Assembly (NCBI GenBank): GCA_934278995.1
Contig: CAKQWM010000001.1
Span: 62,001-126,000 of the forward strand
Reading direction: 5' to 3'
Length of the DNA stretch: 64,000 bases
From: an uncultured Clostridia bacterium
GTDB taxonomy: Bacteria > Bacillota > Clostridia > Christensenellales > Borkfalkiaceae
The first letter of the stretch is position 1, and each line of letters begins with the position of its first letter. The notes below the pieces were generated by a model. The model was not told where the DNA came from. It was given only the letters and a program-made list of their open reading frames with translations, and did no database searches. A program made the position numbers and the translations under genes. Below are positions 31,137 to 39,074 of this stretch, piece after piece.

Positions 31137-33212
31137 ATGCCAAGACAAGTTGAACTTAAAAATACCAGAAACATCGGTATTATGGCGCATATCGACGCCG
31201 GCAAGACTACAACTACGGAACGCATTCTATTCTATACGGGAAAAACCCACAAACTCGGGGAAGTCCACGAAGGCGCAGCCACTATGGACTGGATGGTTCA
31301 GGAACAGGAAAGGGGCATTACGATAACTTCAGCCGCTACCACGTGTTTCTGGAAAGGCAATCGTATTAACATAATCGATACGCCGGGCCACGTTGACTTT
31401 ACCGTTGAAGTTGAAAGGTCGTTGAGAGTTTTGGACGGCGCCGTTGCTACTTTTTGCGCAAAAGGCGGCGTTGAACCTCAAAGTGAAACTGTTTGGCGTC
31501 AGGCAGACAAATACCACGTACCCCGTATCGCTTACGTAAACAAGATGGATATTAACGGCGCAAACTTTTTCGGCGCCGTTCAGATGATGCGCGAAAGATT
31601 AGGCGCAAACGCCGTTCCCGTTACGTTGCCGATAGGTAAAGAAGATACGTTTAAAGGTATTATCGATTTAGTCAATCAAGACGCCATCATCTATCAGGAT
31701 GCGCTCGGCAAAACCGAGGAGATCGTTGAAATCCCCGCAGATTATCAGGATATCGCGGCGGAATACAGAGAGAAACTTATCGAAGCGTGCGCCGATATCG
31801 ACGACGAATTAGGTGAAAAGTATCTTTTAGGTGAAGAAATCACCGCGGACGATCTCAAACGCGTAATAAGAAAAGGCACTATCACGATGCAAATCGTTCC
31901 CGTACTTTGCGGTTCGAGTTACCGCAATAAAGGGGTTCAGCATTTGCTCGACGCAATCGTCGATTATCTTCCAAGCCCCGTTGACGTCGATCACGTAGTC
32001 GGCATCAATAAAAAAGGTGAAGAAGAAGTCAGAGAAACGTCGGACGACGCTCCGTTTTCAGGGCTTGCATTCAAGATAGTTACCGATCCGTTCGTCGGAA
32101 GAATTGCCTTTTTCAGAGTGTATTCGGGACATCTCGCGTCGGGTTCTTACGTGTACAACAGCACGAAAGGAAAGCGTGAAAGAGTAGGAAGGCTCCTTCT
32201 TATGCACGCCAATCACCGTGAAGAAATCCCGGAAATCTACGCGGGCGATATTTGCGCGATAGTCGGTTTGAAAGATACGACTACGGGCGATACGCTTTGC
32301 AACGAAGGCGCTCCTATCATTTTAGAGAAAATGGAATTTCCGGACCCCGTTATCAGAGTAGCAATCGAACCCAAAACAAAACAAGGGCAGGAAAAGATGA
32401 CGTTATCTCTTTTAAAACTTGCCGAGGAAGATCCTTCCTTCAAGTTTTATACCGATAACGAAACGGGACAAACCATTATCGCCGGTATGGGCGAATTACA
32501 CCTCGAGATTATAGTTGACAGGTTGCTTCGAGAATTTAAGGTAGAAGCGACGGTCGGTAAACCTCAGGTTGCTTACAGAGAAACCTTCCGTCAGGCAGTC
32601 GATGCGGAAGGACTATACAAACGTCAGTCGGGCGGCAAGGGCCAATACGGTCACTGCAAAGTTACCTTTGAACCGTTACCCCCGGGATCAGGTTTTGTAT
32701 TCGAAGACAAAACAGTCGGAGGATCTATCCCGAAAGAATACATCGAACCTGTCAGAAAAGGTATCGAAGAAGCCGCAAAGAACGGTATTTTGGCGGGTTA
32801 CGAAGTCGTTGATTTCAAAGCGACCGTTTACGACGGAAGCTATCACGAAGTCGATTCATCGGAAATCGCTTTCAAAATTGCAGGCTCCATGGCTTTTAAA
32901 GACGGCGTTAAACGCGCTAAACCCGTTTTGCTTGAACCTATCATGAAGGTTGAAATAGTTACCCCGGACGATTACTTCGGCGATCTGATGGGCGACGTTT
33001 CGTCAAGACGCGGAAATATCGTCGGAACGGACGATCGCAACGGCGCAAAAATTATCGATTGCGAAATTCCTCTTTCCGAAATGTTCGGTTACGCTACCGA
33101 CTTAAGATCGAGGACGCAGGGCAGAGGACAATATACAATGCAATTTGCCCACTATAACGAAGTTCCTAAATCGGTTGCCGAAAAAATTATCGGCGACAGC
33201 GCCGTGAACTGA
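31137..33212 (+). CDS. fusA: Elongation factor G
   Basis: 691 residues, full length. G1 AHIDAGKTTTTERIL, switch II DTPGHVDF, NKMD. Domain IV tip TVYDGSYHEVDSSEIAFKIA and domain V (MKVEIVTPDDYFGDLMGDVSSRRG) are intact, so this is a canonical translocase rather than a TetO-like protection protein. AAAAGGAG precedes the ATG, 12 bp after rpsG. Confidence 0.97.
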   Translation: MPRQVELKNTRNIGIMAHIDAGKTTTTERILFYTGKTHKLGEVHEGAATMDWMVQEQERGITITSAATTCFWKGNRINIIDTPGHVDFTVEVERSLRVLDGAVATFCAKGGVEPQSETVWRQADKYHVPRIAYVNKMDINGANFFGAVQMMRERLGANAVPVTLPIGKEDTFKGIIDLVNQDAIIYQDALGKTEEIVEIPADYQDIAAEYREKLIEACADIDDELGEKYLLGEEITADDLKRVIRKGTITMQIVPVLCGSSYRNKGVQHLLDAIVDYLPSPVDVDHVVGINKKGEEEVRETSDDAPFSGLAFKIVTDPFVGRIAFFRVYSGHLASGSYVYNSTKGKRERVGRLLLMHANHREEIPEIYAGDICAIVGLKDTTTGDTLCNEGAPIILEKMEFPDPVIRVAIEPKTKQGQEKMTLSLLKLAEEDPSFKFYTDNETGQTIIAGMGELHLEIIVDRLLREFKVEATVGKPQVAYRETFRQAVDAEGLYKRQSGGKGQYGHCKVTFEPLPPGSGFVFEDKTVGGSIPKEYIEPVRKGIEEAAKNGILAGYEVVDFKATVYDGSYHEVDSSEIAFKIAGSMAFKDGVKRAKPVLLEPIMKVEIVTPDDYFGDLMGDVSSRRGNIVGTDDRNGAKIIDCEIPLSEMFGYATDLRSRTQGRGQYTMQFAHYNEVPKSVAEKIIGDSAVN

Positions 33213-33300
33213 TAAAACGATGCGCCGAAAGCGCTTAAAATAAAAAAAATAAAAAACAAACAAAAAAACAATTTTTAAATTCGGAGGAAACAAAAACATT

Positions 33301-34521
33301 ATGGCAAAGGCAAAATTTGACAGAAGTAAACCGCACGTAAACGTAGGAACCATCGGTCACGTTGACCATGGTAAAACCACTTTGACCGCTGCAATCACCA
33401 TGGTACTTGCTTGCAGAGGCGAAGCTACCAAAATGAGATACGATGAAATCGATAAGGCTCCTGAAGAAAAAGCAAGAGGTATTACGATCAATACCGCTCA
33501 CGTTGAATATCAGACCGCTTCCCGTCACTACGCTCACGTTGACTGCCCGGGACACGCCGACTACGTTAAAAACATGATTACCGGCGCCGCTCAGATGGAC
33601 GGTGCAATCCTCGTCGTAGCCGCTACCGACGGTCCGATGCCCCAGACCAGAGAACACATTCTTCTCGCTCGTCAGGTAGGCGTTCCTTACATCGTAGTAT
33701 TCTTAAACAAGACCGATCAGGTTGACGATCCCGAACTTTTAGACCTCGTTGAAATGGAAGTAAGAGAACTTCTCAACGAATACGACTTCCCCGGCGACGA
33801 TACGCCCATCATCAGAGGTTCCGCTTTGAAGGCTTTGGAAAAGGCTACCAGCGGTTGCCCCGATGCGGAAGTTCTGGCGGCTCCCGAATGTCAATGCATT
33901 CTTGAACTTATGGACGCTATCGACAAATACATTCCTACCCCTGCAAGAGAAGACACCAAGCCTTTCTTGCTCCCCGTAGAAGACGTATTCACCATTTCCG
34001 GTCGTGGCACCGTTGCTACCGGTCGTGTTGAAAGAGGCGTTGCACACGTTGGCGATCCCGCTGAAATCGTAGGTCTTAAAGAAAAATCGACTTCCACCGT
34101 TATCACCGGTCTCGAAATGTTCCGTAAACTTCTCGACGAAGCGCAGGCAGGCGACAACGTAGGCGCTTTGCTCCGCGGTATCGACAGAAAGAACGTTGAA
34201 CGCGGTCAGGTTATCGCTAAACCCGGTTCAATTCATCCTCATACCGAATTTACCGGTCAGGTTTACGTTTTAACCCAGGCTGAAGGCGGAAGACATACTC
34301 CTTTCTTCAATAACTATCGTCCTCAATTCTATTTCAGAACGACCGACGTTACCGGCACCATCGCTCTTCCCGAAGGCGTAGAAATGGTTATGCCAGGTGA
34401 CCACGTAACCATCACCGTTCAACTCATCACCCCGATCGCTATCGAAGAAGGTCTTCGTTTCGCTATTCGTGAAGGTGGCAGAACCGTTGGTTCCGGCGTT
34501 GTCGCTTCCATCATTAAATAA
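33301..34521 (+). CDS. tuf: Elongation factor Tu
   Basis: 406 residues, about 10 longer than most. G1 GHVDHGKTTL, switch I APEEKARGITIN, DCPGHADY, NKTDQ. The additional length is a segment after SALKALE, containing KATSGCPDAEV and three Cys, at about residues 180-198, where most bacteria have an 8-residue acidic linker before ILELMDA. Codon use is strongly biased to C-ending codons, as expected for a highly expressed gene. GGAGG precedes the ATG. Last gene of the operon; two terminators follow. Confidence 0.97.
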   Translation: MAKAKFDRSKPHVNVGTIGHVDHGKTTLTAAITMVLACRGEATKMRYDEIDKAPEEKARGITINTAHVEYQTASRHYAHVDCPGHADYVKNMITGAAQMDGAILVVAATDGPMPQTREHILLARQVGVPYIVVFLNKTDQVDDPELLDLVEMEVRELLNEYDFPGDDTPIIRGSALKALEKATSGCPDAEVLAAPECQCILELMDAIDKYIPTPAREDTKPFLLPVEDVFTISGRGTVATGRVERGVAHVGDPAEIVGLKEKSTSTVITGLEMFRKLLDEAQAGDNVGALLRGIDRKNVERGQVIAKPGSIHPHTEFTGQVYVLTQAEGGRHTPFFNNYRPQFYFRTTDVTGTIALPEGVEMVMPGDHVTITVQLITPIAIEEGLRFAIREGGRTVGSGVVASIIK

Positions 34522-34539
34522 TAAGTAAATTATTTATAA

Positions 34540-34576
34540 AAAAGGCGCCATCGCGTTAAAGCGACAGCGCCTTTTG
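34540..34576 (+). terminator. Terminator after tuf (1)
   Basis: AAAAGGCGC-TCGC / GCGA-GCGCCTTTT with a small bulge. Confidence 0.85.
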
Positions 34577-34601
34577 ACGTAAAAATTATATGACGAAAAT
34601 T

Positions 34602-34648
34602 AAAACTCGCCTTAAAAAGAGAAGGACTTTTTAAAGGCGAGTTTTTTT
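34602..34648 (+). terminator. Terminator after tuf (2)
   Basis: AAACTCGCCTT ... AAGGCGAGTTTTTTT, long loop. Second, stronger terminator separating the operon from the convergent iron-sulfur gene. Confidence 0.85.
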
Positions 34649-34718
34649 ATTGATTTTAAAACCGATAGCGTTGCAAAAATTTCTTTTTATAGGCATTGAG
34701 AAGTCGGCGGTTTATATT

Positions 34719-35441
34719 TTAGTCAAGTATTTTACCGTCGGTTGAAATAACTACGATTTGCCAAGGAATAAACTTACCGCTTTTTTGCAACGCGGTTTTT
34801 ACTGCGTTTTCTAATCCTTTGCAACAGGGAACTTCCATTCTGACGACCGTTACGCTTTTTATATCGTTATTGCTTAATATTTCGGATAATTTTTCCGAAT
34901 AATCCGCGCCGTCGAGTTTGGGACAACCGACGAGGGTGATACGCCCTTTAATGAATCGTTCGTGGAAAGAAGCGTAAGCGTAAGCCGAGCAATCTGCGGC
35001 AACCAACAATTTTGCTCCGTCAAAATAGAGCGCGTTTACCGGGACGAGTTTTATCTGAACGGGCCACTGCGACAGTCTGCTGACGGGCGTTTTGCAAGAA
35101 ATTTCCTCTTCGTCGCGCTCTTCGCGGGTTATCCTTTTCGATTGCGTTCCGGGACACCCGCAAGGTAACGTCATACCTTCTTTTCTCATTTTTTCCTGCA
35201 TCTTTTTTATTTTGTTTTCCATAACGGCTTTTTCGTCGTAACTTTTGGCTTCGCGCTCGACAAAGGTAATGGCGCCTTCCGGGCAGGCGGGCAAACAATC
35301 GCCTAAACCGTCGCAGTAGTCGTCGCGCATAAGTTTTGCTTTGCCGTTTTCCATAATTATCGCGCCTTCGTGGCAGGCGTCGGCGCATGCTCCGCACCCG
35401 TTGCATTTATTTTGATCGATTTCGATGATTCTTCTTTTCAT
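34719..35441 (-). CDS. Iron-sulfur (ferredoxin-type) protein
   Basis: 240 residues from the ATG at 35441 (AAGGAGAT upstream). The first 4Fe-4S motif is canonical (C13-x2-C-x2-C-x3-C23). The second (C43-x5-C49-x3-C53 followed by P) has the pattern of a family often seen beside Crp/Fnr regulators in Clostridia. The C-terminal half has further Cys (CGCPG, ADCSAYA, GCPKLDG, VPCCKG) and lacks a recognised catalytic domain; it might bind another metal or redox cofactor. No signal peptide. Divergent from the Crp-type gene with an FNR-like dyad between. Probably a redox protein controlled by that regulator; electron partner unknown. Confidence 0.8.
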   Translation of the reverse strand: MKRRIIEIDQNKCNGCGACADACHEGAIIMENGKAKLMRDDYCDGLGDCLPACPEGAITFVEREAKSYDEKAVMENKIKKMQEKMRKEGMTLPCGCPGTQSKRITREERDEEEISCKTPVSRLSQWPVQIKLVPVNALYFDGAKLLVAADCSAYAYASFHERFIKGRITLVGCPKLDGADYSEKLSEILSNNDIKSVTVVRMEVPCCKGLENAVKTALQKSGKFIPWQIVVISTDGKILD

Positions 35442-35497
35442 TATAGTATCTCCTTGACTTTGTGGTTCTATTATAATACAATAAAATCGATAAGTCT

Positions 35498-35511
35498 GTT
35501 GAATTTTCAAC
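35498..35511. promoter_or_regulatory. Crp/Fnr-type operator
   Basis: GTTGAATTTTCAAC, perfect 6-bp arms (TTGA-N4-TCAA). A minus-strand TATAAT lies at 35475-35470 with a poor -35. If transcription starts about 7 bases past it, the dyad centre is near -41.5, the class II activator position. Confidence 0.6.
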
Positions 35512-35524
35512 GAAACGGTGGTTT

Positions 35525-36187
35525 ATGAAAAGTTTTTTATCTATTATTCGCTCTTCAAAACTCTTTGAAGGTATTTCCGAAGAAGAACTTACGTCGATGC
35601 TTTCTTGTCTGAATGCGAAAAAAGAAAGTTTTTTGAAAGATTCCTTTATCCTTCGCGCGGGCGATGCGACGGAGTCGATAGGGCTTGTTTTATCGGGAAG
35701 CGTTTTGATTACGCAAGATGATATTTGGGGGAATCGCAATATTATCTCAAAAGTCGGCGCGGGACAGACTTTTGCCGTTGCGTACGCTTGCTCTTTTAAT
35801 TCATTGTCGGACGTAAGCGTTTGCGCAGAAACGCCGGTTACGGCAACCTTTCTTAACGTAAGGCGTATTCTCGATATATGCCCGACCGCTTGTGCGCACC
35901 ATAGTCGTATTATCCGCAATTTAGTAGGCGTCCTTGCCGAAAAAAATCTTGGTTTTGCCGAAAAACTTACGCATATCGGACAACGTACCACGCGTTCCAA
36001 AATTATGTCGTATTTATCCGCCGAAGCAAGGCGATTCGGAAAATACGAATTCGATATACCGTTTACAAGGCAACAACTTGCCGATTATCTCACGGTCGAG
36101 CGTAGCGGTTTGTCGCTCGAACTAAGCAAAATGAAGAAAGACGGGCTTATAGATTATCATAAAAATCATTTTCTATTAAAGGTGTAA
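35525..36187 (+). CDS. Crp/Fnr-family transcriptional regulator
   Basis: 220 residues. N-terminal cyclic-nucleotide-binding-type fold (DSFILRAGDATESIGLVLSGSVLITQDDIWGNRNIIS) and C-terminal HTH (FTRQQLADYLTVERSGLSLELSKMKKDGLI). No N-terminal Cys cluster, so not an FNR-type iron-sulfur sensor by itself; the ligand pocket lacks the conserved cAMP Arg/Ser pair as far as I can read. Members of this clade control redox, nitrosative or iron-sulfur genes in Clostridia. It faces the ferredoxin-type gene and probably activates it. Confidence 0.85.
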   Translation: MKSFLSIIRSSKLFEGISEEELTSMLSCLNAKKESFLKDSFILRAGDATESIGLVLSGSVLITQDDIWGNRNIISKVGAGQTFAVAYACSFNSLSDVSVCAETPVTATFLNVRRILDICPTACAHHSRIIRNLVGVLAEKNLGFAEKLTHIGQRTTRSKIMSYLSAEARRFGKYEFDIPFTRQQLADYLTVERSGLSLELSKMKKDGLIDYHKNHFLLKV

Positions 36188-36307
36188 CGGCTCGATTATA
36201 TCTTTTTTAACGATAGATGAAATTCCGGCAGAAAAATTACGCTTTATAACCGTTTTCGTATTGAAAAATAAAGTTATCCTTAAAAAAAGCAACAATTTCT
36301 TATATTT

Positions 36308-36349
36308 ATCTTCCGTTCGGCTGTTATCGCTTAGGCGGAAGATTTTTTA
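36308..36349 (+). terminator. Terminator of the Crp-family gene
   Basis: ATCTTCCG ... CGGAAGAT then TTTTTT, loop about 20 bases. Confidence 0.8.
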
Positions 36350-36502
36350 TAAAAAAACAGCAAATATTAAAAAATTGACAAAGCAAAGAAAATTCACTAT
36401 GAAAAAGCGAATAACTTTCTCTGATTTACGAAACAAATTGAAAGAGATTTTTCGCAACGCGAAAATTCCGCCTGAAAAGGCAAAAAATCGGGGTTGATAT
36501 GT

Positions 36503-36532
36503 TTGCTTAATATATCGCGTTTGTGCTAAAAT
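36503..36532 (+). promoter_or_regulatory. tilS promoter (predicted leaderless mRNA)
   Basis: TTGCTT (36503-36508), 18-base spacer, TAAAAT (36527-36532) with TG before it. Only ACCACT lies between the -10 and the ATG at 36539, so transcription should start at or next to the A of ATG. Confidence 0.65.
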
Positions 36533-36538
36533 ACCACT

Positions 36539-37861
36539 ATGAAAGGCTTTAACGACAACTTAATACGAAAAGGCGATACCGTTGCCGTTGCGTTGTCGGG
36601 CGGAGAAGATTCCGTATGCCTGTTGCATCTGTTAAAAGAAAAATCGGAAAAGTTTGGCTTTAAAGTAGTTGCGGTAAACGTCGAACACGGAATAAGAGGG
36701 GATAATTCCGTAAGCGATACTTTGTTTTGCGTCCGTCTGTGCGAAGAATTATCGATACCCTTGAAGCGTTATTCGGTTGACGCCGTGGCTTATTCTTCTG
36801 AAAACGGCATGACGATAGAAGAAGGAGCGAGGAAACTTCGTTACGACTGTTTTTTCGACGCCGTAAATTCTGGCTTTTGCAATAAAATAGCGACGGCTCA
36901 TCACGAGGAGGACGACGTCGAAACTATATTTTTGAACGTATTGAGAGGCGCGACGATATCCGGGCTTAAAGGTATAAACGAGGTATCCCGAGAAGGGCTG
37001 ATTATTCGCCCGATGCTCGGAGTAAAAAAAGCCGATATCGAAAAATATATAAGCGACAATAAAAAAGAATTCGTTACGGACGAAACGAATTCCGACGTAA
37101 AATATACCCGTAATTTTATAAGGCAAAAAGTTTTGTCGATAATAAGAGAAAGATTTCCGAGTGTGGAAAACTCGATTAAAAGACTGTCTTGTTCGGCAAA
37201 GAAGGACGACGACTTTTTATATTCCTTGGCAAAAGAGAAAGTTAAATTTTCAGACGGCTCCGCCTATATAAAAACGGGCGAGAAATACCCATTGTTTTCC
37301 CGCGCGGCGATACTTGCTTTAAAGGGCATGGGGGTGCAAAAAGACTTCGATAACAGGCATATAGACGCACTTTTTTCTCTTTCCGAAAATATCGGAGGAA
37401 AAAAAGCCGATCTTTTGGGCGGGCTTTACGCCGTAAAAGAGGGCGACTTTGTGGTTATAAAAAGAAAAACCGCAAAAACTATCGAAAAAGAAAAACCCTT
37501 TAAAATCGGGATAACAAAATGCTTACGAGGAGAGGTGTCGATAGAAAAATGCGCCTTGAAAGAGGCGATAAGTAACGCTAAAAACGGCGAAAGTCATTAT
37601 ATAGATTCCGATAAACTTCCCGACGGCGTCGTTATAAGGAAACGTAAAACGGGGGACGTTTTTAAAAAGTTCGGCGGCGGAGAGGTTTCTTTAAAAAAGT
37701 TTTTAACCGATAAAAAAATACCCGCCGACAAAAAAGACGAAACGTACCTTGTCGCAAAAGATTCCGTCGTGTACGTAATTTTAGGCGTCGAGATATCTTC
37801 ACTTTTAAAAATAGACGAAACGACCGTTTCGCCTTTAAAAATAACTTTTATTAACTTTTAA
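36539..37861 (+). CDS. tilS: tRNA(Ile)-lysidine synthase
   Basis: 440 residues. The PP-loop SGGEDS (20-25) is the ATP-pyrophosphatase signature; VNVEHGIRG, TAHHEEDDVETIFLNVLRGATISGLKG and TRNFIR follow in family order, and a TilS_C domain (RKRKTGDVFKKFGGG...KKFLTDKKIP) closes the protein. It attaches lysine to C34 of tRNA-Ile(CAU) so that it reads AUA. No Shine-Dalgarno; the -10 is six bases upstream, so initiation is probably leaderless. hpt follows after 14 bp, a conserved Firmicutes pairing (ftsH, the usual third gene, is absent). Confidence 0.95.
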   Translation: MKGFNDNLIRKGDTVAVALSGGEDSVCLLHLLKEKSEKFGFKVVAVNVEHGIRGDNSVSDTLFCVRLCEELSIPLKRYSVDAVAYSSENGMTIEEGARKLRYDCFFDAVNSGFCNKIATAHHEEDDVETIFLNVLRGATISGLKGINEVSREGLIIRPMLGVKKADIEKYISDNKKEFVTDETNSDVKYTRNFIRQKVLSIIRERFPSVENSIKRLSCSAKKDDDFLYSLAKEKVKFSDGSAYIKTGEKYPLFSRAAILALKGMGVQKDFDNRHIDALFSLSENIGGKKADLLGGLYAVKEGDFVVIKRKTAKTIEKEKPFKIGITKCLRGEVSIEKCALKEAISNAKNGESHYIDSDKLPDGVVIRKRKTGDVFKKFGGGEVSLKKFLTDKKIPADKKDETYLVAKDSVVYVILGVEISSLLKIDETTVSPLKITFINF

Positions 37862-37875
37862 AAGGAGCAAACTTT

Positions 37876-38427
37876 ATGAAAAACGAAATGCTTAACGATC
37901 TCGAAAAAGTGTTGTTCGACGAAGCGCAAATCGCCGAAAGGATTGCCAAGGTAGCCGCCGAAATAGACCGTGACTACGCAGGTAAAAAGCCCATTATGAT
38001 TGCCGTTTTAAAGGGCAGCGTGATGTTTTACACGGACCTGATGAAGAAAATGAACATAATGGCGGAGATGGATTTTATGGCTATCTCGAGTTACGGCAAC
38101 GAAACGAAAAGTTCCGGCGAAGTGAAGATGATTAAAGACCTCGACCGCTGTATCGAAGGAAGGCATATCGTTATAGTCGAGGACATAGTAGATACGGGAT
38201 ACACCCTTAATTATCTTAAAGCAACGCTTTCTACGAGAAACCCCGCGTCGATAAAAGTTTGCTCGCTTTTAAACAAAAAGGAAAGAAGAGTAGTAAACGT
38301 AGAACCCGATTACGTTTGTTTTGAAGTCGGAAACGAATTCGTGGTAGGTTACGGGCTTGATTACGCTCAGTTTTACCGCAACCTTCCCGTCATAGGCGTC
38401 CTTAAAAAAGAAGTATATACGCTTTAA
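37876..38427 (+). CDS. hpt: Hypoxanthine phosphoribosyltransferase
   Basis: 183 residues, typical size. The PRPP loop IVIVEDIVDTGYTL is intact, and KPIMIAVLKGSVMFYTDLM and DYVCFEVGNEFVVGYGLDYAQFYRNLPVIGVLK match the bacterial Hpt family. It salvages hypoxanthine and guanine with PRPP to IMP and GMP. AAAAGGAG precedes the ATG. Second gene of tilS-hpt, ended by the terminator 38446-38476. Confidence 0.95.
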   Translation: MKNEMLNDLEKVLFDEAQIAERIAKVAAEIDRDYAGKKPIMIAVLKGSVMFYTDLMKKMNIMAEMDFMAISSYGNETKSSGEVKMIKDLDRCIEGRHIVIVEDIVDTGYTLNYLKATLSTRNPASIKVCSLLNKKERRVVNVEPDYVCFEVGNEFVVGYGLDYAQFYRNLPVIGVLKKEVYTL

Positions 38428-38445
38428 AATTTATTAAAAACCTAA

Positions 38446-38476
38446 AAAAGCCGTCGAAATTTTGACGGCTTTTTTT
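38446..38476 (+). terminator. Terminator after hpt
   Basis: AAAAGCCGTC-GAAATTTT-GACGGCTTTTTTT type hairpin. The 31-base sequence is identical to that at 42939-42969. Confidence 0.9.
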
Positions 38477-38629
38477 ATGCGTAAATTTAAAATATGCGTT
38501 TAATCGACCTATAGCCACGCTTTTTGGCGGTACATGTGCATAATAAGCGCTTGGTTACAAGCGTAAATAATTATTTTGTCGATACGTTAAGCGCATTTAG
38601 AAACGTATTCTTTATCGGCGGAAACGGAC

Positions 38630-38842
38630 TTAATAAATTTTTCTTCCTAAAAGGTAATCCGTAGAAACACCGAAAAAATCAGAAATTAAAATCAGCGTAT
38701 CAAAATCCGGTTCGCGCCTTCCGGACTCCCAAAAACTAATCGATTGATTGCAAAAACCTAATTTCTCTCCGAATTCCTTTTGAGAAAGTTCTTTTTCCGT
38801 GCGTAATTCTTTTAATATTTTTCCAAAGTTATTACTTTTCAT
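38630..38842 (-). CDS. XRE-family HTH regulator
   Basis: 70 residues, little more than one Cro/C1-type HTH: LRTEKELSQKEFGEKLGFCNQSISFWESGRREPDFDTLILISDFFGVSTDYLLG. The HTH plus the short STDYLLG tail is the standard small Firmicutes repressor. Upstream are three copies of a TCCTACA-N3-TGTAGGA-type dyad (one partial), between this gene and the 1273-residue surface protein gene that diverges from it. It is probably autoregulatory and may control the surface protein. Confidence 0.85.
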   Translation of the reverse strand: MKSNNFGKILKELRTEKELSQKEFGEKLGFCNQSISFWESGRREPDFDTLILISDFFGVSTDYLLGRKIY

Positions 38843-38862
38843 AAATAAAAATATATACTTAA

Positions 38863-38966
38863 TTCCTACAATTTGTAAAACTTCCTACATAGTGTAGGAA
38901 TATTTTTTTCCTGAATAACGTGTTTTTTGTCATATACGTGGTTTTTTTGTCCTACACAGTGTAGGA
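38863..38966. promoter_or_regulatory. Three XRE operator-like dyads
   Basis: Site A TTCCTACAATTTGTA (38863-38877, imperfect), site B TTCCTACATAGTGTAGGAA (38882-38900, perfect 8-bp arms), site C TCCTACACAGTGTAGGA (38950-38966, 7-bp arms). A and B centres are about 20 bp apart; C is 67 bp from B, upstream of a -10-like TATAAT (38994-38999) for the surface protein gene. Confidence 0.75.
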
Positions 38967-39074
38967 AGAACAACTATATTATTTCGTAGAGAATATAATA
39001 ATATGCGCACGCGAGACGAAATTTGTAAAAAATGATTATCGTCACTCGCAAAAAAAGAGAACGTAGGAGACAAC

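Larger units (their letters stand above)
36188..36538 (+). other. Intergenic region before tilS
   Basis: Holds the regulator's terminator and the tilS promoter. A 78-codon open frame (36261-36497) runs across the terminator, is Lys-rich and lacks a ribosome-binding site; I regard it as chance. Confidence 0.5.
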
